A DNA stretch of 64,000 nt from JACCVL01 sp963704295 (GTDB lineage Bacteria; Actinomycetota; Actinomycetes; Propionibacteriales; Nocardioidaceae), in assembly GCA_963704295.1 (NCBI GenBank), contig OY969884.1, forward strand, positions 868,001-932,000, written 5' to 3'. A program made the translations under genes and the position numbers. The notes below the pieces were generated by a model. The model saw only the letters and a list, made by a program, of their open reading frames with translations. It searched no databases and had not been told where the DNA came from. Shown one piece after another: positions 1-8,937 of the stretch (position 1 is the first letter of the stretch; each line of letters opens with the position of its first letter).

Positions 1-67
1 TCGGAATGGTGTGACGGATGGTGCGCGTGGTACGGGTGATGCCTGCGGCGACCGTAACCGACCGCCC

Positions 68-988
68 TCAGACATCCAGGTATTTGCGGGTCATCACGAG
101 TGTCGGGATCACCGCCACGATGATCGCGAAGACCACTGTGACCGTACCCGCGAGCACCGCGTCCCCCCAATCGACCCAAGGGGTAATCGTCGTCAACCGT
201 TCGGTCAGATAGCCCCGCACCAGGAAGGCCATGAACGCCGCCAGGACCCCACAGGCGGCCGCCGCCCCGAGCACCGCGGCGAGCAGCGACTCCAGCACGA
301 ACGGCAGCTGGATGTGCCACGACGAGGCGCCGACCAGCCGCATGATGCCGATCTCGCGACGCCGGGCGAAGGCGGCCAGCCGGATGGTGTTCGCCACCTG
401 CAGCACGGCGGCGAGCATCAGCGCGCCGGCAACCCCGAGTGCCACCCAACGCAGGTTGCCGAGCACCTCGTAGAGCGGGTTCAGGACGTCCCGCAGGTCC
501 TTCACGTCGGCGACGCCGGGGAGCCCCTGCAGCTCGCTGGCGAGGGTGTCGATCTCGTTCGGGTCCTGCATCGTCACGAAGAACGAGGCCGGGAACGACT
601 CCGGAGTCAGCGCCTCGAACAGTCGGCGACCAGTGTTGCTCTGGCCGAACGTCTCCTCCGCGCGCTCGTACGCCTCCTCGGAGGTCTGGTAGTCGAAGTC
701 CTCCACCTGGCTGCTGCCGGCGATGACGTCCTCGACCTGCGCCTGCTGCGCGTCGGTCACCGAGCCGTCGATGCAGGTGCCCTGCAACGAGTTCGGCGAG
801 CACAGCTCGACCTGGATCTGCAGCCGGTCGCCCCAGTACTGCTCGGTGGTCTGGATCTGCGTCTGCAGCAGCAGACCGACGCCGACCAGCGACAGCGACA
901 CCGCCAACGTGACGACGAGGGACACCGTCATCGAGACGTTGCGTCGGATGCCGGTGCCGAGCTCGGACAGGACGTGGGTGAAGGACAT
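68..988 (-). CDS. ftsX: Cell-division ABC transporter permease FtsX
   Basis: FtsX is the membrane half of the FtsEX complex, which couples ATP hydrolysis in the cytoplasm to activation of peptidoglycan hydrolases at the septum. The 306-residue protein has the expected layout: a short cytoplasmic N-terminus, TM1 at about residues 20-43, a large extracellular domain (about 45-180) with two cysteines (in LCSPNS and GTCIDG), then three TM segments at about 185-205, 230-255 and 275-298. The segment RRREIGIMRLVGAS after TM2 is the FtsX/MacB-type coupling region. It lies 28 bases downstream of ftsE on the same strand, so the two are almost certainly one operon. The usual next genes (an M23-type peptidase or smpB) would lie beyond the window edge. 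Confidence 0.96.
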   Translation of the reverse strand: MSFTHVLSELGTGIRRNVSMTVSLVVTLAVSLSLVGVGLLLQTQIQTTEQYWGDRLQIQVELCSPNSLQGTCIDGSVTDAQQAQVEDVIAGSSQVEDFDYQTSEEAYERAEETFGQSNTGRRLFEALTPESFPASFFVTMQDPNEIDTLASELQGLPGVADVKDLRDVLNPLYEVLGNLRWVALGVAGALMLAAVLQVANTIRLAAFARRREIGIMRLVGASSWHIQLPFVLESLLAAVLGAAAACGVLAAFMAFLVRGYLTERLTTITPWVDWGDAVLAGTVTVVFAIIVAVIPTLVMTRKYLDV

Positions 989-1016
989 GACTTCCCAGCA
1001 GGTCGGGGGTGGTCGC

Positions 1017-1706
1017 TCAGGTCTGGTAGCCGTAGACGCCGCGGGTCTGGTCGCGCACGACCTTGCCGTCGGCCAGCTCGATCACCCGCTTGCGCATCTG
1101 GTCGACGATGCTCGAGTCGTGCGTGGCCATGACGACGGTGGTGCCGGTGCGGTTGATCCGGTCGAGCAGCTTCATGATGCCGACGGAGGTGGACGGGTCG
1201 AGGTTCCCGGTGGGTTCGTCCGCGATGAGGATCATCGGCCGGTTGACGAACGCGCGAGCGATGGCGACCCGCTGCTGCTCGCCGCCGGACAGCTCGTCCG
1301 GCATCCGCTCTCCCTTACCGTCCAGGCCGACGAGATCCAGCGTCTCCGGGACGACCCGGGAGATCACCGAGCGCGGCTTGCCGATGACCTGCAGCGCGAA
1401 CGCGACGTTCTCGCTGACCGTCTTGTTCGGCAGCAGCCGGAAGTCCTGGAAGACCGTGCCGATCTGCCGGCGCAGCCCGGGCACCTTCCACCCGGCGAGC
1501 CGGTTGATCTCCTTGCCGGCGACGTAGACCCGGCCGGAGGTCGGCCGCGCCTCCCGGAGCACCAGGCGCAGGAACGTCGACTTGCCGGAGCCGGACTGGC
1601 CGACGAGGAAGACGAACTCGCCCTTCTCCACGTCGACGTCGATCGCGTCCAGAGCGGGTCGGCGTTGGCCGTCGTACGCCTTGGTGACGTTCTCGAACCG
1701 GATCAC
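1017..1706 (-). CDS. ftsE: Cell-division ATP-binding protein FtsE
   Basis: FtsE is the ABC ATPase partner of FtsX; it binds the membrane from the cytoplasm and drives FtsX-dependent activation of septal wall hydrolases. The 229-residue protein shows a Walker A motif GQSGSGKST (residues 36-44), the ABC signature [14 protein letters not shown], Walker [10 protein letters not shown] and a switch histidine in MATHD. Length and motif spacing match FtsE and not a larger exporter ATPase. In most actinobacteria prfB lies directly upstream; here prfB is about 6 kb away, beyond four unrelated genes. Confidence 0.97.
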   Translation of the reverse strand: MIRFENVTKAYDGQRRPALDAIDVDVEKGEFVFLVGQSGSGKSTFLRLVLREARPTSGRVYVAGKEINRLAGWKVPGLRRQIGTVFQDFRLLPNKTVSENVAFALQVIGKPRSVISRVVPETLDLVGLDGKGERMPDELSGGEQQRVAIARAFVNRPMILIADEPTGNLDPSTSVGIMKLLDRINRTGTTVVMATHDSSIVDQMRKRVIELADGKVVRDQTRGVYGYQT

Positions 1707-1803
1707 GAAGCCCTCGCGGCCGGAGGTCGGGTGCAGGGGGAGGTGCCGTGAGCGCGAGGGCCACGGCGGTCCGGCCGATCGACGAGTCTACGACCGCCGG
1801 GTG

Positions 1804-2928
1804 TCAGCCGGGCAGGCAGACCACGCGGACACGCTGCGCCGAGTTGTTGGCGAAGCCGCCGCGGTTCCACTCCGCCTGCACCGGCTGGAGCCGCCCGGTG
1901 TCGTCTGTCGCCCGCACGACGAGCTCGTGCTCACCCTCGCCGGCGGTCCAGTCGGCGCGCCAGCCGCGCCACGCGTGGGGCGACCCGTCGACGGGTCCGT
2001 CGAGCTCGGCGTCGGTCCAGGTGCCGCCACCGTCGGCGCTGAGCTCGACCCGGGTCACCGCCCCCCAGCCCGACCAGGCCCGGCCCTGCAGCGGCACCGC
2101 ACCGGGGCGGACCACCCGGGTGCGGGAGTAGAAGTCGGGGAAGCCCGGCGGCACGAGCAGCGCCCGGGGCTCGATCCGGGTCAGCGGCACCCCGCTGTCG
2201 TCCCGCTCCTGGCGGAGCCGGTACGCGTGGTGCTGGAACCCCTCGAAGCGCTCCCCCACCGCCTCGACCGAGGTGAGCCACTTGACCTGCGCCATGCCGT
2301 ACCAGCCCGGGACGACCAGCCGGGCGGGGAAGCCGTGCTGCGGGAGCAGCGGCGCGCCGTTCATCCGGGTGGCGACCAGCACGTCCTCGGCCCGCGCCTC
2401 GACCGGCGACAGGGCGCGCTGGTAGTCCTGCTCGACCCCGCGCTCGATGCCATGGTCGGCGCCGGTGAACACCACGTCGACAGCGGACTCGGCCAGCCCG
2501 GCCCGGTCCAGCAACCGGGCCAGCGGCACCCCGCTCCACTCGGCTGTGCCGACCGCCTCGACCAGCCAGGGCTGGCTCTGCGCCCGCGGCTCGAAGCGGG
2601 CCCGCCCGTTGCCGGCGCACTCGAAGGTGACCGTGACGCTGTGCTGGTCCATCGCCGTCAGCTCGTCCAGCCCGATCGACACCGGTCGCTCCACCAGGCC
2701 GCCGATCTCCAGTCGCCAGGACGCCGGGTCGACCACGGGGATGTCGTAGTGCGTCAACAGGTAGTGCAGTCCCGTCGGCGTCCGGTCGTACGCGAGCGCC
2801 TCGAGCGGCAGGGCGTGGTTGCGGGCGGCCAGCTGCAGCTCCTCCGCGGAGACCAGCTCCCCGGGATCGGCGACCCGGGCCGGGCCGCTCACGCCGGCGA
2901 GCGCGTCGGGGGCTGGCTCAGCCGGCAT
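1804..2928 (-). CDS. Molybdopterin-dependent sulfite-oxidase-family oxidoreductase
   Basis: The 374-residue protein belongs to the sulfite oxidase/YedY-like molybdopterin family. It has an oxidoreductase molybdopterin-binding domain in the N-terminal two thirds and a Mo-co dimerisation-type beta domain at the C-terminus (about 270-374). The Mo-coordinating cysteine is probably Cys104 in the motif TFECAGNGR. No Tat or Sec signal is visible, so it appears cytoplasmic, unlike many sulfite dehydrogenases. The ATG overlaps the end of the upstream secreted phosphodiesterase gene by 11 bases, which implies translational coupling. The substrate cannot be read from sequence: sulfite oxidation is likely by family, but protein-repair or other reductase roles are possible. 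Confidence 0.88.
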   Translation of the reverse strand: MPAEPAPDALAGVSGPARVADPGELVSAEELQLAARNHALPLEALAYDRTPTGLHYLLTHYDIPVVDPASWRLEIGGLVERPVSIGLDELTAMDQHSVTVTFECAGNGRARFEPRAQSQPWLVEAVGTAEWSGVPLARLLDRAGLAESAVDVVFTGADHGIERGVEQDYQRALSPVEARAEDVLVATRMNGAPLLPQHGFPARLVVPGWYGMAQVKWLTSVEAVGERFEGFQHHAYRLRQERDDSGVPLTRIEPRALLVPPGFPDFYSRTRVVRPGAVPLQGRAWSGWGAVTRVELSADGGGTWTDAELDGPVDGSPHAWRGWRADWTAGEGEHELVVRATDDTGRLQPVQAEWNRGGFANNSAQRVRVVCLPG

Positions 2929-4630
2929 CGGGGAGTCCGGAGACGTCGAGCCCCTGGTCGTCCCCGATCCCGCTGGTGGGCACGGCCGGCAGCCGGAGCA
3001 GATCGGCGACGAGGTTGCCGACCTCCGCGTTGCGGATCGGCTGCACCGGCTCGGTGTACGACGGCTGCAGCGTGCCCGGATCGGCCCGGTCGTCGGGGTT
3101 CAGCGCGTACAGGTCCGCGCCGGGCTCGACGTCCAGGCCCCACACCAGGAACGGGATGGTGTAGTTCACCGGCTGCAGGGAGTCGTAGTGGCTGCGCTCG
3201 CCGCCGCCTCCGTGGTCAGCGGTCAGGACGACCACGGTCGACGCAGCGAGGTACGGGTCGCCCGCCACCGCGTCGAGCAGCCGGCCGAGCTGGACGTCCA
3301 TGTCCCGCACCGCCTGGAGGTACTCCGGCGACATGAACCCGAACTCGTGCCCGGCCCGGTCCGGGTCGCGCAGGTGCAGCATCGAGAACGTCGGCCGCGT
3401 CGTCGCCAGCGTCTCCACCAGCTTGGTCGTCATCGTGACCGAGTCCCTGCGCCGGAAGGTGTCGATCTTGTCGGTGCCGTTGTTCACGCCGGTCACATCC
3501 GGTGCACCGTTGAGGCCGTTGTAGGACCGGTCGATGAAGACGAACTTGCCCTTGGTGGCGAACAGGGCGGTCGACCCGCCGGCGTCGTGCACGACGTCGA
3601 AGACGCTGGGCACATAGCCGCCGGCGCTGACGTGCACCGTGCTCTTGTTGTCGCTGTTGAACGTCACGCCGGTGCCGCCCGGCCGGTCCACCCAGCGGCT
3701 GGTGACCATCGAGACGTGATTGGGGAGGGTCTCGGTCCGCTCGACGACGGTGCGGGCGTTCAGGGTGGAGGCGCCCTCGGTGCGCATCCGGGTGAACGCG
3801 GGCGCCCCGGCCGGTCCGAGGTCCACCAGTGCCTGCGGGTTCAGCCCGTCCACGGAGACCAGGACGACCTGCTCCACCTCGCCGCTCGGTAGCGGCGGCG
3901 GCGGGGGCGGGGGGCAGGACAGCGCCCACTGCGTCATCGCGTCGAACATCGCCCAGCCATCGGCGGTGTACGACGTCGGCGCGCCGCCGATCGCGGGGAA
4001 GACCATCCGGCAGGACGGGGCGGGCGATCCCCACTCGAGGGTGTCGCCACTGGCGACGGTGAAGACGCTCGGGTCGCCGGCGGTCTCGCCCACGACCGCG
4101 GCGTCCGCGGTCGGGTGGCCCCAGCCGACGTACCGGTTGGCGCCCTGGACGGTCACCGTCCCGGTGCGGCCGGCCGCCGCCGGATGGGCCGGGTCGACCA
4201 CGGTGACCGTGCCGCCCTGCTTCTGGCCCCACTGCGAGCTGGCCGAGCCGGTGAGGCCGAAGTCGTCGAACAGCGCCGGCTTGGTCAGCCAGACCGGGAC
4301 CTGGGCGGTCGCGAGGTCTCGGACCGCGGCGACCCTGGGCGGCACGGAGCTGGAGACGAAGACCAGCCCGTGCGCCTCGGCGGCGGCGCTGGTGACCGAG
4401 TTGTCGTTCAGCACCTGGACGACCAACCCGGCGTTCTCCCAGCGCTGGCGGAGCCGGTTCTCCCCGGCGTTGAGGGCGACGGGGTCCTTGACCACCAGGG
4501 CGACGCTGGTCGGCAGCACCGGCGGGGGCGCCGCGGACGTGCTGGCGAGTCCGGCGCCGAGCAGCGCGGCGCAGGCCGACGCCACCACGACGCGAAGGAC
4601 CCGACGGCTGCTGACGAGGGGCCCGAGCAT
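2918..4630 (-). CDS. Secreted alkaline-phosphatase-superfamily phosphodiesterase
   Basis: A 570-residue exported protein. Residues 1-33 form a signal peptide with a twin-arginine-like start (SSRRVLRVV), a hydrophobic core and an AXA-type end. The N-terminal domain (about 35-235) is not recognised; it ends in a run of seven prolines followed by LPSG, which acts as a linker. The C-terminal part (about 250-545) is a type I phosphodiesterase/nucleotide pyrophosphatase domain of the alkaline phosphatase superfamily: metal-site motifs VLVSVDGLNP, ERTETLPNHVSM (nucleophile Thr region), HLRDPDRAGHEFG and LTADHGGGG. Such enzymes hydrolyse phosphodiester or phosphonate bonds outside the cell; the actual substrate is unknown. 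It is co-transcribed with, and overlaps, the molybdopterin oxidase gene. Confidence 0.88.
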   Translation of the reverse strand: MLGPLVSSRRVLRVVVASACAALLGAGLASTSAAPPPVLPTSVALVVKDPVALNAGENRLRQRWENAGLVVQVLNDNSVTSAAAEAHGLVFVSSSVPPRVAAVRDLATAQVPVWLTKPALFDDFGLTGSASSQWGQKQGGTVTVVDPAHPAAAGRTGTVTVQGANRYVGWGHPTADAAVVGETAGDPSVFTVASGDTLEWGSPAPSCRMVFPAIGGAPTSYTADGWAMFDAMTQWALSCPPPPPPPLPSGEVEQVVLVSVDGLNPQALVDLGPAGAPAFTRMRTEGASTLNARTVVERTETLPNHVSMVTSRWVDRPGGTGVTFNSDNKSTVHVSAGGYVPSVFDVVHDAGGSTALFATKGKFVFIDRSYNGLNGAPDVTGVNNGTDKIDTFRRRDSVTMTTKLVETLATTRPTFSMLHLRDPDRAGHEFGFMSPEYLQAVRDMDVQLGRLLDAVAGDPYLAASTVVVLTADHGGGGERSHYDSLQPVNYTIPFLVWGLDVEPGADLYALNPDDRADPGTLQPSYTEPVQPIRNAEVGNLVADLLRLPAVPTSGIGDDQGLDVSGLPDAG

Positions 4631-4734
4631 GCGCAGCAGCCTAGACGGCGGATCGGTGGGCGGGGGCTCACTCCCGGAAGGGCGTACGGTCGGGCTGCAC
4701 GTCCGCCCGACCGAAACCTGCCGAAGGACCTCCC

Positions 4735-6237
4735 GTGTGCGGCATCGCCGTCCTCCACGACACCCGCGACCGGACCACCGACCTGTCCGCGCTCGGCGCC
4801 CGGATGCTGGCCCGGCTGGAGCACCGTGGTCCGGACGGCACCGCCGCGCGGACCGTGGGCCGGTCCTGGCTCGGCCACACCAGGCTGTCCATCGTGGACC
4901 TGGCCCGCGGTGAGCAGCCGATGCCGGACCAGGCTCGCCACCGCTGGGTCGTGGTCAACGGCGAGATCTACAACCACCAGGTGCTGCGGGACGAGCTCGA
5001 CGGCCCGTTCCTGACCTCGTCGGACAGCGAGGCGGCCCTGCACGCGTCGGTCGACGGGCCGGCGGGGGTGCTGCGGCTGCGCGGGATGTTCGCCTTCTGC
5101 GTGGCCGACGAGGACGGCGGCTTCCTCGCGGCTCGGGACCGGCTCGGCGTCAAGCCGCTGTACTGGGCGACCCGCGACGGGGTGGTGGCGTTCGCCTCCG
5201 AGCTGCAGGCCTTCGACCCCGACTGGCGCCCCCTGGTCCACGAGTTCCCTCCCGGCCACGTCTGGACCCCGGACGACGGGCTGGTGCGCTACGGCGAGAT
5301 CGTGGCCGAGACCAGGGAGTACACCGACCGCACCGAGGCGCAGGAGGCGATCCGCGCGGCCGTGATCACCGGGGTCCGGCGCCGGATGATGGCCGACGTA
5401 CCGGTCGGGGTGTTCCTGTCCGGCGGTCTCGACTCGAGCCTGGTCGCGGCGATCCTTGCCCGGGAGTCCGCCGACGGCCAGCCGGTGCACTCCTTCGCCG
5501 CCGGGACCGCGGGCAGCTCCGACCTCGCGGCTGCCCGGGTGGTCGCCGAGTATCTCGGGCTGGAGCACCACGAGCGGGTCTACACCGCCGACGAGGTGCT
5601 CGAGGTGCTGCCGACGGTGGTCGCGTCGATCGAGTCGTTCGAGCCGTCGCTGGTGCGCAGCGCGGTGCCCAACTACCTGCTCGCAGAGATGACCGCCGAG
5701 CACGTCAAGGTGGTGCTGACCGGCGAGGGCGCGGACGAGCTGTTCGCCGGCTACGACCACCTCCGCGACATCACCGACGCCGACGACCTGAGGGCCGAGC
5801 TGATACGCAGCGTCGAGGGCCTGCACAACCTCAACCTGCAGCGCTGCGACCGCACGACCATGGCGCACGGCCTGGAGGCCCGGGTGCCGTTCCTCGACCT
5901 CGACCTGATCGCGGTGGCGCAGCGGGTCCCGATCGGGTGGAAGCTGCCCGGTGAGCAGGGCCAGGAGAAGGCGATCCTCCGCGAGGCGTTCGCCGGCTGG
6001 CTCCCGGACGAGATCCTGTGGCGCCGCAAGGAGCAGTTCGGCGACGGCAGTGGCACCGCCGACGTGATGGCCGAGCGGGCCCGCGACCTCGCCCCGGACG
6101 AGGACTGGGAGCAGGTGTCCGTGCCCGGCCTGCCGCCGGCGCGCAGCCGGGAGGAGCTCGGTTACCAGCGGCTGTTCGCCGCGCACCTGGAGGGCATCCG
6201 GTCCGAGCGGGTGCTCGGGCGGTTCGCCACCGCCTGA
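4735..6237 (+). CDS. asnB: Asparagine synthetase B-like amidotransferase (class II glutamine amidotransferase)
   Basis: Predicted to make asparagine from aspartate, ATP and glutamine. The N-terminal Ntn-type glutaminase domain (about 1-190) begins exactly at the GTG start so that Cys2 (sequence MCGIAVLHD) becomes the catalytic nucleophile after Met removal; RGPDG at 31-35 and VNGEIYN at 74-80 are substrate-binding elements. The ATP-pyrophosphatase synthetase domain follows with the PP-loop SGGLDSS at 229-235 and LTGEGADELFAGY further on. At 500 residues it is shorter than many bacterial AsnB enzymes but carries both active sites. It is divergent from the phosphodiesterase gene (104-base gap) and its stop lies one base from that of the convergent dehydrogenase gene. 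Confidence 0.93.
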   Translation: MCGIAVLHDTRDRTTDLSALGARMLARLEHRGPDGTAARTVGRSWLGHTRLSIVDLARGEQPMPDQARHRWVVVNGEIYNHQVLRDELDGPFLTSSDSEAALHASVDGPAGVLRLRGMFAFCVADEDGGFLAARDRLGVKPLYWATRDGVVAFASELQAFDPDWRPLVHEFPPGHVWTPDDGLVRYGEIVAETREYTDRTEAQEAIRAAVITGVRRRMMADVPVGVFLSGGLDSSLVAAILARESADGQPVHSFAAGTAGSSDLAAARVVAEYLGLEHHERVYTADEVLEVLPTVVASIESFEPSLVRSAVPNYLLAEMTAEHVKVVLTGEGADELFAGYDHLRDITDADDLRAELIRSVEGLHNLNLQRCDRTTMAHGLEARVPFLDLDLIAVAQRVPIGWKLPGEQGQEKAILREAFAGWLPDEILWRRKEQFGDGSGTADVMAERARDLAPDEDWEQVSVPGLPPARSREELGYQRLFAAHLEGIRSERVLGRFATA

Positions 6238-6238
6238 G

Positions 6239-7705
6239 CTAGAGCTTCACCCCGACGTACTTGGTCTCGAGGTACTCCTCGATCCCCTCGGCGCCGCCCT
6301 CGCGGCCGAAGCCGCTGGCCTTGACCCCGCCGAACGGCGCGGAGGGGTTGGACACGATGCCCTGGTTGAGCCCGACCATCCCGGTCTCCAGCCGCTCGGA
6401 CACCTGGATCGCCCGGGAGACGTCCCGGGTGAACAGGTAGGCCACCAGGCCGAACTCGGTGTCGTTGGCGAGCGCCACTCCCTCGTCCTCCTCGGCGAAG
6501 GTGAACACCGGGGCCACCGGGCCGAAGATCTCCTCGCGGAACATCCGCGCCTCCGCGGGGACGCCGGTCAGCACCGTCGGGTCGTAGAAGTAGCCGGCAC
6601 CGGCCCCGGCGGAGCCGCCGACCAGCACCTCGGCGCCGTGCTTGACCGCGTCGTCGACGATGTCGGCGACCTTGTCCCGCTGCTTGGCCTCGACCAGCGG
6701 ACCGACGTCGACACCCTCCTCGGTGCCGCGGCCGACGACCAGCGCGCCCATTCGCTCGGACAGCCGCTGGGAGAACTCCTCGGCCACCGACTCGTGCACG
6801 ATGAACCGGTTGGCGGCCGTGCACGCCTCGCCGATGTTGCGCATCTTGGCGAGCATCGCGCCCTCGACGGCCGCTTCGAGGTCGGCGTCCGCGAGCACCA
6901 GGAACGGGGCGTTGCCGCCGAGCTCCATCGACACCCGGAGCAGCTGCTCGGCGGACTGCTCGACCAGCTTGCGGCCCACCTCGGTGGAGCCGGTGAAGGT
7001 GAGCTTGCGCAGCCGCGGGTCGCGGATCAGCGGCTCCATCACGTCGCCGGTGTCGGTGGTGCCGACCAGGTTCAGCACGCCGGGCGGCAGTCCGGCCTCG
7101 GTCATGATGTCGACCAGCGCCATCATCGTGAGCGGGGTCAGCGCGGCCGGCTTGATCACCATGGTGCAGCCGGCGGCGACGGCGGGCCCGATCTTGCGGG
7201 TGCCCATCGCGAGCGGGAAGTTCCAGGGCGTGATCATCAGGCACGGCCCGACCGGCTGCTTCATGGTGAGCAGCCGGGTGGCGCCGTTCGGTGCGGTGGA
7301 CCAGCGCCCGGCGATGCGCACCGACTCCTCGGAGAACCAGCGGAAGAACTCGGCGCCGTAGGCGATCTCGGCCTTCGACTCCTTCAGCGGCTTGCCCATC
7401 TCCAGCGTCATCAGCAACGCCAGGTCGTCGGCCCGCTCGGTGATCAGCTCGAAGGCGCGGCGCAGGATCTCGCCGCGGTCGCGGGGCGGGGTGAGCGCCC
7501 AGTCGCCCTGGGCGGCGACGGCGGCGTCCAGCGCGGCCTTGCCGTCGGCGACGTTGGCGTCCGCCACGTCGGCCAGGTTGTTGCCGTTCGACGGGTCCTC
7601 GACGCCGTGCGTGCGGCCACCATTGGCCTCGCGCCACTCGCCGTCGATGAACAGCCCGGTCGGCACCGCCGAGACGACGGCCCGCTCCCGCTCGGTCGTG
7701 GTCAT
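6239..7705 (-). CDS. NAD(P)-dependent succinate-semialdehyde-type aldehyde dehydrogenase
   Basis: A complete aldehyde dehydrogenase of 488 residues. Motifs: PWNFPLAM and IKPAALTP (cofactor-binding loop), FTGSTEVGR, the general-base glutamate in MELGGNAPF, and the catalytic cysteine in GEACTAANRF. The context around the Cys (CTAANRFIV) resembles GabD-type succinate-semialdehyde dehydrogenases, so oxidation of succinate semialdehyde to succinate is the best guess; glutarate semialdehyde and other aldehydes cannot be excluded. The frame is open far upstream into prfB, but ALDH homology begins just after the ATG at 7705 and this is the natural start. It follows prfB by 17 bases on the same strand. 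Confidence 0.92.
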   Translation of the reverse strand: MTTTERERAVVSAVPTGLFIDGEWREANGGRTHGVEDPSNGNNLADVADANVADGKAALDAAVAAQGDWALTPPRDRGEILRRAFELITERADDLALLMTLEMGKPLKESKAEIAYGAEFFRWFSEESVRIAGRWSTAPNGATRLLTMKQPVGPCLMITPWNFPLAMGTRKIGPAVAAGCTMVIKPAALTPLTMMALVDIMTEAGLPPGVLNLVGTTDTGDVMEPLIRDPRLRKLTFTGSTEVGRKLVEQSAEQLLRVSMELGGNAPFLVLADADLEAAVEGAMLAKMRNIGEACTAANRFIVHESVAEEFSQRLSERMGALVVGRGTEEGVDVGPLVEAKQRDKVADIVDDAVKHGAEVLVGGSAGAGAGYFYDPTVLTGVPAEARMFREEIFGPVAPVFTFAEEDEGVALANDTEFGLVAYLFTRDVSRAIQVSERLETGMVGLNQGIVSNPSAPFGGVKASGFGREGGAEGIEEYLETKYVGVKL

Positions 7706-7722
7706 GCGTCCTCCTCGCTCGC

Positions 7723-8856
7723 TCAGCCGGGGGTCTGGACCCGGTCGGCGCCGCGGCGCCACCGGATGCCGGCCTCGATGAAGTCGTCGATGTCCCCGTC
7801 GAAGACCGACTGAGTGTTGCCGGTCTCCTGCTCGGTGCGCAGGTCCTTGACCATCTGGTAGGGATGCAGGACGTACGAGCGCATCTGGTCGCCCCAGGAG
7901 CCGGCGACGTCCCCGCGCAGCTCGTCCAGCGTGGCGCGCTCCTCGGCCCGCTTCACGGCGAGCAGCTTGGCCTTGAGGATCACCATCGCGGTGGCCTTGT
8001 TCTGCAGCTGGGACTTCTCGTTCTGGCAGGAGACGACGATGCCGGTGGGGACGTGGGTCAGCCGCACGGCGGAGTCCGTCGTGTTCACGCTCTGGCCACC
8101 CGGCCCGGAGGAGCGGTAGACGTCCACCCGGATCTCCTCGTCGGGGATGTCGATCTCGTCGGTCTGCTCCAGCACCGGCACCACCTCGACCGCGGCGAAC
8201 GAGGTCTGCCGCCGGCCCTGGTTGTCGAACGGCGAGATCCGCACCAGCCGGTGGGTGCCGGACTCGACCGACAACGTGCCGTAGGCGTACGGCGCCCGCA
8301 CCCCGAACGTCGCGGACTTGAGGCCGGCCTCCTCGGCGTACGAGGTGTCGTAGACCTCGGCCGGGTAGTTGTGCCGCTCCGCCCAGCGCAGGTACATCCG
8401 CATCAGCATCTCGGCGAAGTCCGCGGCGTCGACGCCGCCGGCGCCGGACCGGATGGTCACCAGCGCCTCGCGGGAGTCGTACTCGCCGGACAGCAGGGTG
8501 CGGACCTCGAGGCCCTCGATCGCCTTGGCCAGCCGGCCGGTCTCGGTCTCGGCCTCCTGCCGGGTCTCGGCGGCGACGTCGGCGTCGTCGTCCTCCTCGG
8601 CCATCTCCAGCAGCACCCGCACGTCGTCCAGCCGCTGCCGCAGGCTGATGACCCGGTCGATCTCGGACTGGAGCACCGAGAGCCGGCCGGTCACCCGCTG
8701 CGCGTTGGACTGGTCGTCCCACAGGTCCGGCGCGGACACCTGCTCCTGGAGCTCGGCGATCTCGGCGCGCATCGCCGGCACGTCCAGCACCTGCTCGATG
8801 GTGTGCAGGGTGCGGTCGAGCTCCTTCATGCGCGCGTCGAGATCGGGGCCGGCCAC
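7723..8856 (-). CDS. prfB: Peptide chain release factor 2
   Basis: RF2 recognises UGA and UAA stop codons and triggers release of the finished peptide. The 377-residue protein carries the RF2-type anticodon motif SPF (in [10 protein letters not shown]) and the universal peptidyl-hydrolysis motif GGQ (in SGPGGQSVN). The GTG at 8856 gives the typical actinobacterial N-terminus ([13 protein letters not shown]). The reading frame is uninterrupted: there is no in-frame UGA and so no programmed +1 frameshift of the kind that autoregulates prfB in many other bacteria. It heads a group that normally continues into ftsE-ftsX; here the next gene is an aldehyde dehydrogenase. Confidence 0.97.
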   Translation of the reverse strand: MAGPDLDARMKELDRTLHTIEQVLDVPAMRAEIAELQEQVSAPDLWDDQSNAQRVTGRLSVLQSEIDRVISLRQRLDDVRVLLEMAEEDDDADVAAETRQEAETETGRLAKAIEGLEVRTLLSGEYDSREALVTIRSGAGGVDAADFAEMLMRMYLRWAERHNYPAEVYDTSYAEEAGLKSATFGVRAPYAYGTLSVESGTHRLVRISPFDNQGRRQTSFAAVEVVPVLEQTDEIDIPDEEIRVDVYRSSGPGGQSVNTTDSAVRLTHVPTGIVVSCQNEKSQLQNKATAMVILKAKLLAVKRAEERATLDELRGDVAGSWGDQMRSYVLHPYQMVKDLRTEQETGNTQSVFDGDIDDFIEAGIRWRRGADRVQTPG

Positions 8857-8937
8857 GCTCGTCAGGGTACGCGGAGGTGGCGTGCGGTCTCACTGCGCCT
8901 GCGTTGATCGGCCGGTCGCGCTCCGTGGGGCCGCCGG

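Noticed and set aside
1..67. Possible start of the gene after ftsX on the minus strand
   Set aside because: No ATG, GTG or TTG in any frame of the minus strand is convincing before the window edge.
8700..8856. Programmed frameshift site in prfB
   Set aside because: The reading frame is continuous from GTG 8856 and no internal UGA occurs.
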